From: Bacteroidota bacterium
GTDB taxonomy: Bacteria > Bacteroidota > Bacteroidia > Bacteroidales > F082
Direction of reading: 5' to 3'
Length of the DNA: 64,000 nucleotides
NCBI GenBank assembly: GCA_009773165.1
Contig: WOUZ01000010.1
Location: 108,985 to 172,984 of the forward strand
Below, one piece after another: positions 55,898-64,000 of the stretch. The translations under genes were made by a program, and so were the position numbers. The notes below the pieces were generated by a model, which saw only the letters and a program-made list of their open reading frames with translations, searched no databases and was not told the DNA's origin. Positions within the stretch are counted from its first letter, which is position 1. Each line of letters starts with the position of its first letter.

Positions 55898-57511
55898 ATG
55901 AAATCAATTCAATTCCGTTCGCTGGTGATCGTTTTTCTAGCCGGCTACTTTAGTTTTACAGCCTCTGCTCAGGGAAATTCAAAAGCTGACCCAAAAGAGA
56001 CAAGTCAAAAATTTGCAGCTGCACTTTTTTATATTGAGAACTTTTATGTTGATACCACGCAATCCCCAAAGTTGGTTGAGACAGCAATTGTTAATATGCT
56101 CAAAGAACTCGATCCACATTCCGCTTACATCTCAAAAGAGGAACTTAGTGCTGCCAATGAGCCGCTCGAAGGCAGTTTTGAAGGAATTGGAGTTACTTTT
56201 CAGCTCAGTAAGGACACCATTTTGGTTGTTTCTCCTGTTCCGGGCGGACCATCGGATAAACTTGGAATTCAGTCAGGTGATAAAATTGTCAAAATTAATG
56301 GAGAGGAAGCATTTGGTTCAAAAGTGAACAATAAATGGGTGATGGATCGCCTTCGGGGCAAAAAAGGCACAACCGTAAGTGTAGATATTTACAGGTCTGG
56401 TCGAAAAGATCTGTTAGCTTATGATATTGTTAGGGATAAAATTCCAATAAACAGTATCGATGCTACCTTTATGCTGCCCGAAAAAACTGGCTATATAAAA
56501 CTCAACCGTTTTTCAAAGACTTCAATGGAGGAGTTTTATAGTTCAATGGAACAGCTTAAAACTCAAGATATGGAAAATCTTATTCTTGATCTGCGGGGAA
56601 ATTCAGGAGGGTTTCTAAATACTGCCGTAGAACTGTCGGATGAGTTTTTAAATGCTGACAAGATGATAGTTTACACTGAAGGAGTGAATAGCCCGAAACA
56701 AGAATTCGTTTCAACTTCCAAAGGGATTTTTGAAAAAGGTAAGTTAATTGTGATGATCAACGAAGCTTCGGCATCAGCAAGTGAAATTGTTTCAGGAGCC
56801 ATACAGGATTGGGACCGTGGCCTGGTAATTGGCCGTCGTTCATTTGGAAAAGGTCTGGTGCAAAGACCGTTCAATTTACCTGATGGTTCGGTAATTCGCT
56901 TAACCAATGCACGCTATTATACACCTACTGGCAGGTCAATACAACGTCCTTATGATGAGGGTGTTGAAGAATATTACAAAGATTTGTATGAGCGTCATGA
57001 GCGGGGAGAATTTGTACATGCAGATAGTATTCACTTTCCCGATTCACTCAAATATCTGACTCCTGGCAAACGTGTTGTTTTTGGCGGCGGCGGCATTATG
57101 CCAGATGTTTTCGTTGCTTGGGATTCAACACAATACACCGATTATTACTCAAATCTTATTCGTAAAGGTGTTTTCAACCGATACACGCTCGAATTTACAA
57201 ACAGTAAGCGCGCGAAGTTGTTAAAGGAGTTTCCAAAACCAGCTGAATTTAAAAAGAATTTTGTTGTAGACCAGGCAATGATGAATGCTTTCAAAGAGAT
57301 AGCTGAAGCAGAAGATGTGAAATGGAATGAAGACGAATTCAAACGATCAGAAACAATGATTCGATATCAGATTAAAGCGCTCATTGCCAGAAATCTATGG
57401 GATATGAACGCATATTATGAAATCGTTTCTGATATTGATGAAACGCTGATCAGGGCTTTGGAAATTTTGAGTAAGGAAGACATCTTTTCCTATCTCAAAT
57501 CGGCCAATTAG
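55898..57511 (+). CDS. S41 family carboxy-terminal processing peptidase with PDZ domain
   Basis: FEGIGVTFQLSKDTILVVSPVPGGPSDKLGIQSGDKIVKINGEEAFG (PDZ); NLILDLRGNSGGFLNTAVELSDEFL...EASASASEIVSGAIQDWDRGLVIGRRSFGKGLVQ (Ser/Lys dyad region). Confidence 0.95.
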   Translation: MKSIQFRSLVIVFLAGYFSFTASAQGNSKADPKETSQKFAAALFYIENFYVDTTQSPKLVETAIVNMLKELDPHSAYISKEELSAANEPLEGSFEGIGVTFQLSKDTILVVSPVPGGPSDKLGIQSGDKIVKINGEEAFGSKVNNKWVMDRLRGKKGTTVSVDIYRSGRKDLLAYDIVRDKIPINSIDATFMLPEKTGYIKLNRFSKTSMEEFYSSMEQLKTQDMENLILDLRGNSGGFLNTAVELSDEFLNADKMIVYTEGVNSPKQEFVSTSKGIFEKGKLIVMINEASASASEIVSGAIQDWDRGLVIGRRSFGKGLVQRPFNLPDGSVIRLTNARYYTPTGRSIQRPYDEGVEEYYKDLYERHERGEFVHADSIHFPDSLKYLTPGKRVVFGGGGIMPDVFVAWDSTQYTDYYSNLIRKGVFNRYTLEFTNSKRAKLLKEFPKPAEFKKNFVVDQAMMNAFKEIAEAEDVKWNEDEFKRSETMIRYQIKALIARNLWDMNAYYEIVSDIDETLIRALEILSKEDIFSYLKSAN

Positions 57512-58416
57512 TAATCAAGGAAACGGGGCGACAGATAAGTTCGACCAAGACGATCGAAATGCAGTTTGAGCACAAACTCATGCGTTCCGCTGTTGAAATT
57601 TGCCAATCGGTTTATACCCATATCATAGCTATAGTGAATCTCAAGATTTTCTGTGGCTTTTATTCCGGCTTTGATAATAAAGGCATCCAGGTGACGCCAG
57701 CCTGCTCCTAATTGTAAAATTCCCAGATAAACCTGAGCATCAAGTTGAAGGTAATTCACCTTTCCCTGTTGATGATAAGAAAGTCCGGCGCGCAATTGGT
57801 ATGCGTCGGTGAGCGAAACGAGGTATGCTCCATACACATGCTGATGCACAGGAATGCGTGAAATAGACGGGTCACGGTTAATATTTGTCAGGTGGTTCAC
57901 GGCATAGCCACCACTGAAGTTTCCTGCGGAAAGATGCATTCCAAAATCAAAATCAGGCCTGAAATAATTCTCATCCGGCTTCACAAGAGGCTCATTTCCT
58001 TCGAGATATACGAGTTTTGAATAAAGAATCTGCCGTTGGTAGAAACCTGCTCCCAACCCAAAATTCAAGTAAATGTTATCCCTGAAATAAACACGGTAGA
58101 TATAATCAATCAATAATCGCCGGGTTACTTCTTTCCCTGCTGTTTGTGATAACATATTTACTTTTACACCCATATTATGAGCTTCGAAAAAATAGTCTGC
58201 TCCCAACTGTGTAACAGAAGGCGCGTCAGGAAAACCAATCCACTGCTGTCGGTTAAGAAGCTGTGCATTGATCATTCCATTGTTTTCAATAAAAGCAGGA
58301 TTGTAAATTTCAACACTTCTCAGACTGTTGCTAAACAATAAGTCGTTTTGTGCACGAAGCAACAACCCATTCATTAACAACAGGATACAAATTCCGATTG
58401 TGATTCTTATTTTCAT
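57508..58416 (-). CDS. PorP/SprF family type IX secretion-associated outer membrane protein
   Basis: QNDLLFSNSLRSVEIYNPAFIENNGMINAQLLNRQQWIGFPDAPSVTQLGADYFFEAHNMGVKVNMLSQTAG and HYSYDMGINRLANFNSGTHEFVLKLHF. Confidence 0.9.
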   Translation of the reverse strand: MKIRITIGICILLLMNGLLLRAQNDLLFSNSLRSVEIYNPAFIENNGMINAQLLNRQQWIGFPDAPSVTQLGADYFFEAHNMGVKVNMLSQTAGKEVTRRLLIDYIYRVYFRDNIYLNFGLGAGFYQRQILYSKLVYLEGNEPLVKPDENYFRPDFDFGMHLSAGNFSGGYAVNHLTNINRDPSISRIPVHQHVYGAYLVSLTDAYQLRAGLSYHQQGKVNYLQLDAQVYLGILQLGAGWRHLDAFIIKAGIKATENLEIHYSYDMGINRLANFNSGTHEFVLKLHFDRLGRTYLSPRFLDY

Positions 58417-60908
58417 GGGATAAAGTCTTTTGCTTGTTGGATCGTCACACGTTGCTGATCAATATAAGGAACAATAAAACTATCGTTGAAACCGGCTGAG
58501 CGGATCATTGTTCGCAATGCCTCAGCTTCAGATAAAGTATAGCGGTCGCCTGCCTCGTATCGGTAGATGGCTCCTTGCTCTTGAATGAAAAAACTAAGGT
58601 TTGGAACCACATTTTTTAATGCTGCAAAATACAAATCGGGATCGTGTTTTTTAGATGAAACCAGTACCTGAACACGGAAAATCAAACGACTATTTTCTTT
58701 TATAGTAGATGTTTCGGTGTTGCTTCTGATATCACTGGATGCTACTTTGCTGTTGTAATCAACCACCTGGAAAGTTGTTCTTCGATTGGTTTGGTGCTGA
58801 TCTTCGTTTTGTGCATTTCTGAAGATAGGGTTGCTTTTTCCGTAGCCTTTCGCCAATAGCCGTGAGGATGATATTCCACTGGCTATCAGATAGTCAACAA
58901 CGGATTGAGCCCTGTCAAGCGAGAGCTTGTTATTGTAGGGGTCGGTACCTCTTTCATCTGTATGAGATGAAATCTGGATGTTAACTCCGGGTGTTTCACG
59001 CAGCATGGAGGCAAGTTTTTGGAGTTCAATTTTTGATGATTCTCTCAGCTCCGACTTGTCAAAATCATAATAAATATCATTGAGAACAATTTCCTTCTTT
59101 TCTGTGATTCTGGTCAATTCAAAGTCGAGGTCATAACCATTCGATTTTTCTAAAACCATATCCATATCCACTTCCGGTGTACGCACAACTCTTGACTCGG
59201 TAAAAAACCCTTCTCCGCTGATTCGAACAGTATATATCCTGTCGGGCTGCAGCGATTCAAAACTATATCGTCCATTCACATCTGTTTTTGTCATGGCAAC
59301 ATAAGCCCCTGGTCCGCTGAGCGTTAAGGCTTCTCCCTCCATCGGCATCTGCGTATCTCTTTCAGTAACTTTACCTTTAATATTAATTGAATAGGATTTA
59401 TTCTGAAGAAGGATCCATTCGTTCAAACGACTTTCTGAGGCGGGTTTGTTAAGTATTCTAAGCTGTTCAAGGTGATAATCGGGGTGTGAGGCGGTTAGCA
59501 AACCTGAAGCATATTCAGGAACTGAAAATATGAATACTCCATCTATAGTAGTTGCTGTCGTAATCTCTTCTCCATTTGTTTCCTTCCAAATTACTTTTGC
59601 AGCTTCGATTCTGGTTGAATCCACCAATGTTGCAACGACACCACCAATCAGTTTGCGTAGAGGGTAAGCATTAAAAAAGTACAGATCATCATTGGTTGAA
59701 ACCTTTCTGCTTGAGCTGATTACGCCTTTTGTTGTGCCTTTTCGCATCGACAGGGAGAAATCATCTGCTGTTGAATTAAATGGAGGCAAGAGCAATTGAA
59801 GATCGGAGTATCCTGAGCCATTTGACTTTACTGCGTAAATATCCAGACCGCCGTAACCTTCGGGCTGACCCGCCGAAGAAAAAAGTAAAATGCTATCCCC
59901 GATCGTGGTTGGAAAAACTTCGTCAAAGGCCGTGTTTACATTAGGTCCGGCATTTACCGGTAAGCCCCAGCTCCCATCTGCTTTCAAAGAAATACTGTAA
60001 ATATCATTGCCGCCATAGCCTCCTGGAAGTGTAGCGCTGAAATACATCAGCTTGCCATTTTCGCTCATGTGAGGATGCCCATAATGATGTTTTTTTTGAA
60101 CAAAACCTGCTGTTACCGGTCTTGAAAAATAGAACGTTTCAGCGTCAAATTTCGATTCCAGAATACTGCATTTTTGCTTTCTGTTAGTGCATTTGGTAAA
60201 GAAGATTCGCTGTGTTAGACTGTCAAATGTCATCACTCCTGCGTTCTTGTTTCCATCTACAGGCAGCAGAATCGCTTGCCCGAAATCGCCGTAAAGATTT
60301 TCAACGGAAAGATATAATGATGAGAAATTCTCGGAGGTGCGGCCGTCTTTTTGTATCGTTTTTCCTTGAAAACGAGATGAAGACAAAATAAGATCATTAT
60401 TGAACCAAGCTGCGGCATAATCACTTGATGTGGTATTTAACGTATTGGCTTCAAATAGTTTGGGATGTGTTAATAACTTACTGCTTTCGAAATTCTGAAT
60501 AAATAATAGTGTGCGTTTGGCTTCTGCCGAATAGGGTTCCAATTTCAGGGCCTTGTTGGTGGCATCTCTGGCTGCTGCCAGATTTCCGGCACGCAGAAAA
60601 GCGTCTGCCTGATACAACAACCACTCAGGTTTATTTTCTGTAGTTCCAATAGCATCAGCATACCATTGAAGAGCGGGCTCAATCATATTCATCCGATGGT
60701 AGGAAGTGGCAATTCGAAATGCCAAATCCTGCTTTTGAATTGGATCGGAAGTTTGTTCAAAAGCCTTTTGCCATAACTGAGATGCTTTCAGAAAGTTATG
60801 TGCAGCATAGTTTTTTTCAGCCTGACGCAAAATTGCTTTCTGTGCAAAAAGCAGCTGACTTGAAAGCAGTACAAAAGCTAATAGTATCAGATATTTTCTT
60901 TGCATCAT
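58413..60908 (-). CDS. OmpA-family protein: TPR + WD40/PD40-like + carboxypeptidase-regulatory-like + OmpA-C + C-terminal SPOR-like domain
   Basis: TPR-like N-term; YGGNDIYSISLKADGSWGLPVNAGPNVNTAFDEVFPT; GKVTERDTQMPMEGEALTLSGPG; NDIYYDFDKSELRESSKIELQKLASML...SSHTDERGTDPYNNKLSLDRAQSVVDYLIASGI; terminal RVQVLVSSKKHDPDLYF...GAIYRYEAGDRYTLSEAEALRTMIRSAGFNDSFIVPYIDQQRV. Confidence 0.85.
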   Translation of the reverse strand: MMQRKYLILLAFVLLSSQLLFAQKAILRQAEKNYAAHNFLKASQLWQKAFEQTSDPIQKQDLAFRIATSYHRMNMIEPALQWYADAIGTTENKPEWLLYQADAFLRAGNLAAARDATNKALKLEPYSAEAKRTLLFIQNFESSKLLTHPKLFEANTLNTTSSDYAAAWFNNDLILSSSRFQGKTIQKDGRTSENFSSLYLSVENLYGDFGQAILLPVDGNKNAGVMTFDSLTQRIFFTKCTNRKQKCSILESKFDAETFYFSRPVTAGFVQKKHHYGHPHMSENGKLMYFSATLPGGYGGNDIYSISLKADGSWGLPVNAGPNVNTAFDEVFPTTIGDSILLFSSAGQPEGYGGLDIYAVKSNGSGYSDLQLLLPPFNSTADDFSLSMRKGTTKGVISSSRKVSTNDDLYFFNAYPLRKLIGGVVATLVDSTRIEAAKVIWKETNGEEITTATTIDGVFIFSVPEYASGLLTASHPDYHLEQLRILNKPASESRLNEWILLQNKSYSINIKGKVTERDTQMPMEGEALTLSGPGAYVAMTKTDVNGRYSFESLQPDRIYTVRISGEGFFTESRVVRTPEVDMDMVLEKSNGYDLDFELTRITEKKEIVLNDIYYDFDKSELRESSKIELQKLASMLRETPGVNIQISSHTDERGTDPYNNKLSLDRAQSVVDYLIASGISSSRLLAKGYGKSNPIFRNAQNEDQHQTNRRTTFQVVDYNSKVASSDIRSNTETSTIKENSRLIFRVQVLVSSKKHDPDLYFAALKNVVPNLSFFIQEQGAIYRYEAGDRYTLSEAEALRTMIRSAGFNDSFIVPYIDQQRVTIQQAKDFIP

Positions 60909-63900
60909 TCAATTACAATAGTTACTGAACCTTTTTCTGTTCTTAAAACATTACCATTTAAATCCCTCAATTCCAACAGATAATAGTAAGTGCCAGGGGA
61001 AACTGTTGCTCCGTTATAGCGCCCATCCCATCCTTCAAAACCTGAATACATTTCAACACCCCAGCGATTATAAATCTTGATAAAATTTCCTTTCAGGAAC
61101 CTGTCATTGATATTGTCGCTATTGGGTGAGAATGCGTTAATTATTATTTCCTCACTCAACCCGTTGATGACAATTTCCTGCGTGCTTTCACAACCAAAGG
61201 AATTAGTTACCATAACCAAAACGGTGTCGCTTGGTAGTATGGTTGAACCGTAAAAATAGGCCGTTGCAGTGCCTGTTGATAATAATTGGCTATCAGAATA
61301 GAAACTATACATCGGGTAAAATTCTTCTGGCTGAATTTCAATTATTTGTTGCTCAGGATAATCTGTCAATGTAAATGAAGGTTCTGAATTTACAATTATT
61401 TCATGACTTGTTGAATTTTCGCAGCCGAAACTGTTTGTTGCAATTAACTCATAAACAGTTGATTCGAGAGGGTTTACATCCAAATAATTGGTAAATACCT
61501 GCGGCGTGGTTAGCCATTGATATGTGTCTCCACCACTGGCAACAAGACGAATGGTTTCTCCTTTGCACAATGCCCCATCACCATTGATAACAGGCTGTGG
61601 TAATGGATAGATAAGTAAATTGGATGTCCCGCTCATCATTGCGGAACAACTAGTGCCTGAATGAATTGCTTGCACAGTGTATCGCCCTGAGACATTTGGT
61701 GGAGAAATGCTTATAGGCAGACCAGTGCCTGCAAAAGAACCAGCCAATTCAGTATCGTTGAGAAAAAGGAAGTAATCTGTTCCTATTGTTGATCCTGAAA
61801 GTAAAAAGCCTGCAGTTGGATCATTTTCACACCAGGACCCACCTCCCGAAAGACTAAACTGCTGGGGTGGTTGGTATTGCGTAAGCTGTGCACTACCTTG
61901 CATAATGGTTTGACATCCATTTGTATTGGAAGCCATGATTGTATATGTCCCATCTGCTTGTATTTCCGAAAAATTGATGGGATTACCTGTGCCTGTGATA
62001 ATTTGTCCGGTTGAAATACCATTTCTGAATAACTCGTAATCAACATTTAACTGACTGCCTGATAATAGGATAGGAAGCGATTGTCCTCCGGCGCACCATG
62101 AACCACCTCCATCCATGAGGTAGCTGTCGGGAACAGGGTAAATTTGAACAATAGTGGAGTCACTTATAGTGCTTAGGCCATCACTTACACTCACTTTAAT
62201 TTGAGTTGTTACCCAAGGTTGAAAACTAAATGCTGAACTATTGCCTGCTTCATTGCCCGGACTTGTAACCCACGACCAGGTATAAATACCACTACCGCCG
62301 GAAGGTAAAACACTGCAGCTAACTGTCTCCCCCGGACAGACTGATAAATCTGAAAGTACAATATCATTGATTGTTAAAACACTCCCGCTCACAAATACGA
62401 TCGTTTGATCTTCATCAGTACAGCCAGATTCGACATCTGTTACCTGAACAGTAAAAACTTTACTGGAGAATAACTCTTTTGTAATTGGATTTGCAGCATT
62501 TGGGTTTATTAATTCGTCGGAAGGCTGCCAGAAGTAAATGTAACTTCCCGAACCTTCATAAGCAGTGCTGAATAATTGAGTTGAAGTGCCATTTGGAATA
62601 ATTTGATCAACTCCCGCCTCGATTACAGGGGCTTCAAAATATTGAATTAGTGCCGATCCCTGCATTTGAACTTCACACGTTTGGCTTGGCTGTTTGGCAA
62701 TAACTGTATAAACACCTTGTTGTGCGAAACTTCCAAAATTTATAGCATTACCCTGACCAACAACAGTAATTATGGCCTGGTTAAAATCCTTATAGAGCGT
62801 GTAAAGGATTCCGGCTTCTGATCCATCAAGGCCGATAGTAACACCATTGGAAGCATTGCACGATGAACCTCCGCCTGTAACAGTGAACATTTGCGGGAGA
62901 GGTATTGCCTCAATAAAAGTGGAATCTGTCAATGAAAATGAGCCATCGTTGATTGTAACATAAATATAACCCGAATTGGTAACAACATAAGTTAACTGCT
63001 GGTTTTGACCAAGAATCTGTCCTGAAGCATCAGTCCATTGGAAGGAATATGAACCTGATCCGCCTCCTGGTAAAGCAGTTAATACAAGTGATGAACCACT
63101 GCATGCCTGAGCAGGGTCTGGGAAAATTTGAAGATTTAAGGAGCCTCCGGTAACAACAACTAAAGTTGTATCAATTCCGCTCACACAACCTGATTGTTGA
63201 TCGTTAGCATAAAACAAAAAGGCTGTGCTCTGGGTTAATGGTAAGGTTAATGTTGAGCTTGCATTTGGTAGCTGAACAAGAAATGAAGGGTTCCATTGAT
63301 ACGCATAAAATCCACTGCCATCGCTCACACTTCCAACAAGTTGAGCCATATTTCCAGTTGCGATACTTTGATCTGCACCTGCATCTGCAATTGGTGAATT
63401 GTAATGTTCAACAAGTGCACTTCCATTCATATTTGAGGAGCAACCAGTGGTCTGAAGATATGCTGAAACGGTAAATTCCCCAGCGTTTGTAATCTGATTA
63501 AATAGAATAGGCTGTCCGTTACCTGCAATAATATAACCTGTAGGTATCATATTTCTTAACAGATAATAATCAGCATTGGGCTGTGAACCCGAAAGCGTTA
63601 CTTCAACAAAAGTATCGTTGCCACATAAATTTCCTCCTCCCGTTACTTCATATGTTTGTGCAACCTGTTTTACATTGATTTGAATGCTGTTACTCTGGGT
63701 AAAGGTTCCATCACTTATTGTGACTGTATAAACGGTAGTGATTGTTGGATAAACAAGTGGATTATAAATAGTTGATTGAAATCCGGAAGGTATTGATGTC
63801 CAGTTATATGTGATAGGACCCTGTCCTCCTGAAGCCAATGCAAACAAACGGACTCCTTCACCAGGACAGATTTCTGTTTCTTCTGCATAAATTTCCAGAC

Positions 63901-64000
63901 TTAAGGTACTGTTTGTAACAATCACAAATGATTGAACAGCTTTTTCACATCCCGTAACAGCATCTGTAACTGTAAGGATGAAAGCAGTACTTTGAGAGAG
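60905..64000 (-). CDS. Large secreted/adhesin-like protein with Ig/PKD-like repeats and T9SS type B (gliding motility-associated) C-terminal domain; 5' end outside window
   Basis: C-term INAFSPNSDNINDRFLKGNFIKIYNRWGVEMYSGFEGWDGRYNGATVSPGTYYYLLELRDLNGNVLRTEKGSVTIVIE is a type B CTD. The frame stays open upstream of the track's Met at 63925 to the window edge (..LSQSTAFILTVTDAVTGCEKAVQSFVIVTN). Confidence 0.9.
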   Translation of the reverse strand, partial: LSQSTAFILTVTDAVTGCEKAVQSFVIVTNSTLSLEIYAEETEICPGEGVRLFALASGGQGPITYNWTSIPSGFQSTIYNPLVYPTITTVYTVTISDGTFTQSNSIQINVKQVAQTYEVTGGGNLCGNDTFVEVTLSGSQPNADYYLLRNMIPTGYIIAGNGQPILFNQITNAGEFTVSAYLQTTGCSSNMNGSALVEHYNSPIADAGADQSIATGNMAQLVGSVSDGSGFYAYQWNPSFLVQLPNASSTLTLPLTQSTAFLFYANDQQSGCVSGIDTTLVVVTGGSLNLQIFPDPAQACSGSSLVLTALPGGGSGSYSFQWTDASGQILGQNQQLTYVVTNSGYIYVTINDGSFSLTDSTFIEAIPLPQMFTVTGGGSSCNASNGVTIGLDGSEAGILYTLYKDFNQAIITVVGQGNAINFGSFAQQGVYTVIAKQPSQTCEVQMQGSALIQYFEAPVIEAGVDQIIPNGTSTQLFSTAYEGSGSYIYFWQPSDELINPNAANPITKELFSSKVFTVQVTDVESGCTDEDQTIVFVSGSVLTINDIVLSDLSVCPGETVSCSVLPSGGSGIYTWSWVTSPGNEAGNSSAFSFQPWVTTQIKVSVSDGLSTISDSTIVQIYPVPDSYLMDGGGSWCAGGQSLPILLSGSQLNVDYELFRNGISTGQIITGTGNPINFSEIQADGTYTIMASNTNGCQTIMQGSAQLTQYQPPQQFSLSGGGSWCENDPTAGFLLSGSTIGTDYFLFLNDTELAGSFAGTGLPISISPPNVSGRYTVQAIHSGTSCSAMMSGTSNLLIYPLPQPVINGDGALCKGETIRLVASGGDTYQWLTTPQVFTNYLDVNPLESTVYELIATNSFGCENSTSHEIIVNSEPSFTLTDYPEQQIIEIQPEEFYPMYSFYSDSQLLSTGTATAYFYGSTILPSDTVLVMVTNSFGCESTQEIVINGLSEEIIINAFSPNSDNINDRFLKGNFIKIYNRWGVEMYSGFEGWDGRYNGATVSPGTYYYLLELRDLNGNVLRTEKGSVTIVIE

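Noticed and set aside
1-64000. CRISPR arrays, prophage, integrase/transposase, rRNA or tRNA genes
   Set aside because: No regularly spaced repeats, mobile-element protein motifs, or RNA gene sequences were recognised; a tRNAscan/Infernal run would be needed to exclude small RNAs.

Overview
The 64 kb window looks like a chromosome segment from a Bacteroidetes (Bacteroidales-like) bacterium. Supporting signs are SusC/SusD proteins, type IX secretion (T9SS) sorting tails, PorP/SprF, a fused E1 alpha/beta ketoacid dehydrogenase and TAnnTTTG-type promoters. From left to right it holds: (i) a HybA/HybB-type iron-sulfur/NrfD redox module, cut by the left edge and led by an unusual PstS-like/TM/GcvH-like fusion, with a sigma-54-like promoter and repeated 17-bp palindromes upstream; (ii) a PagL-like protein, glycosidase genes and a GH31 remnant; (iii) a GNAT-methyltransferase fusion and a PadR regulator with a perfect palindromic operator; (iv) polysaccharide/glycosylation genes mixed with housekeeping genes (purD, rnhB, pcm); (v) a CrtA-like monooxygenase and a MazF/PemK remnant; (vi) a SusC-SusD-PNGase F-like operon; (vii) phenylalanine/tyrosine catabolism genes (AAH, HPPD, HmgA, FAH) separated by two very large gingipain-like T9SS proteases; (viii) OYE, a CREST-like membrane protein, GT9, TsaC/Sua5, ketoacid dehydrogenase E1 and an S41 peptidase; (ix) a PorP/SprF - OmpA(+SPOR-like) - T9SS type-B adhesin operon cut by the right edge. 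I saw no CRISPR array, rRNA, tRNA or intact mobile element. The strongest candidates for something undescribed are the PstS/GcvH-like fusion with its regulatory region and the repeated GGGxxC module in the right-hand adhesin. Family calls come from motif recognition by eye; no database search was run.
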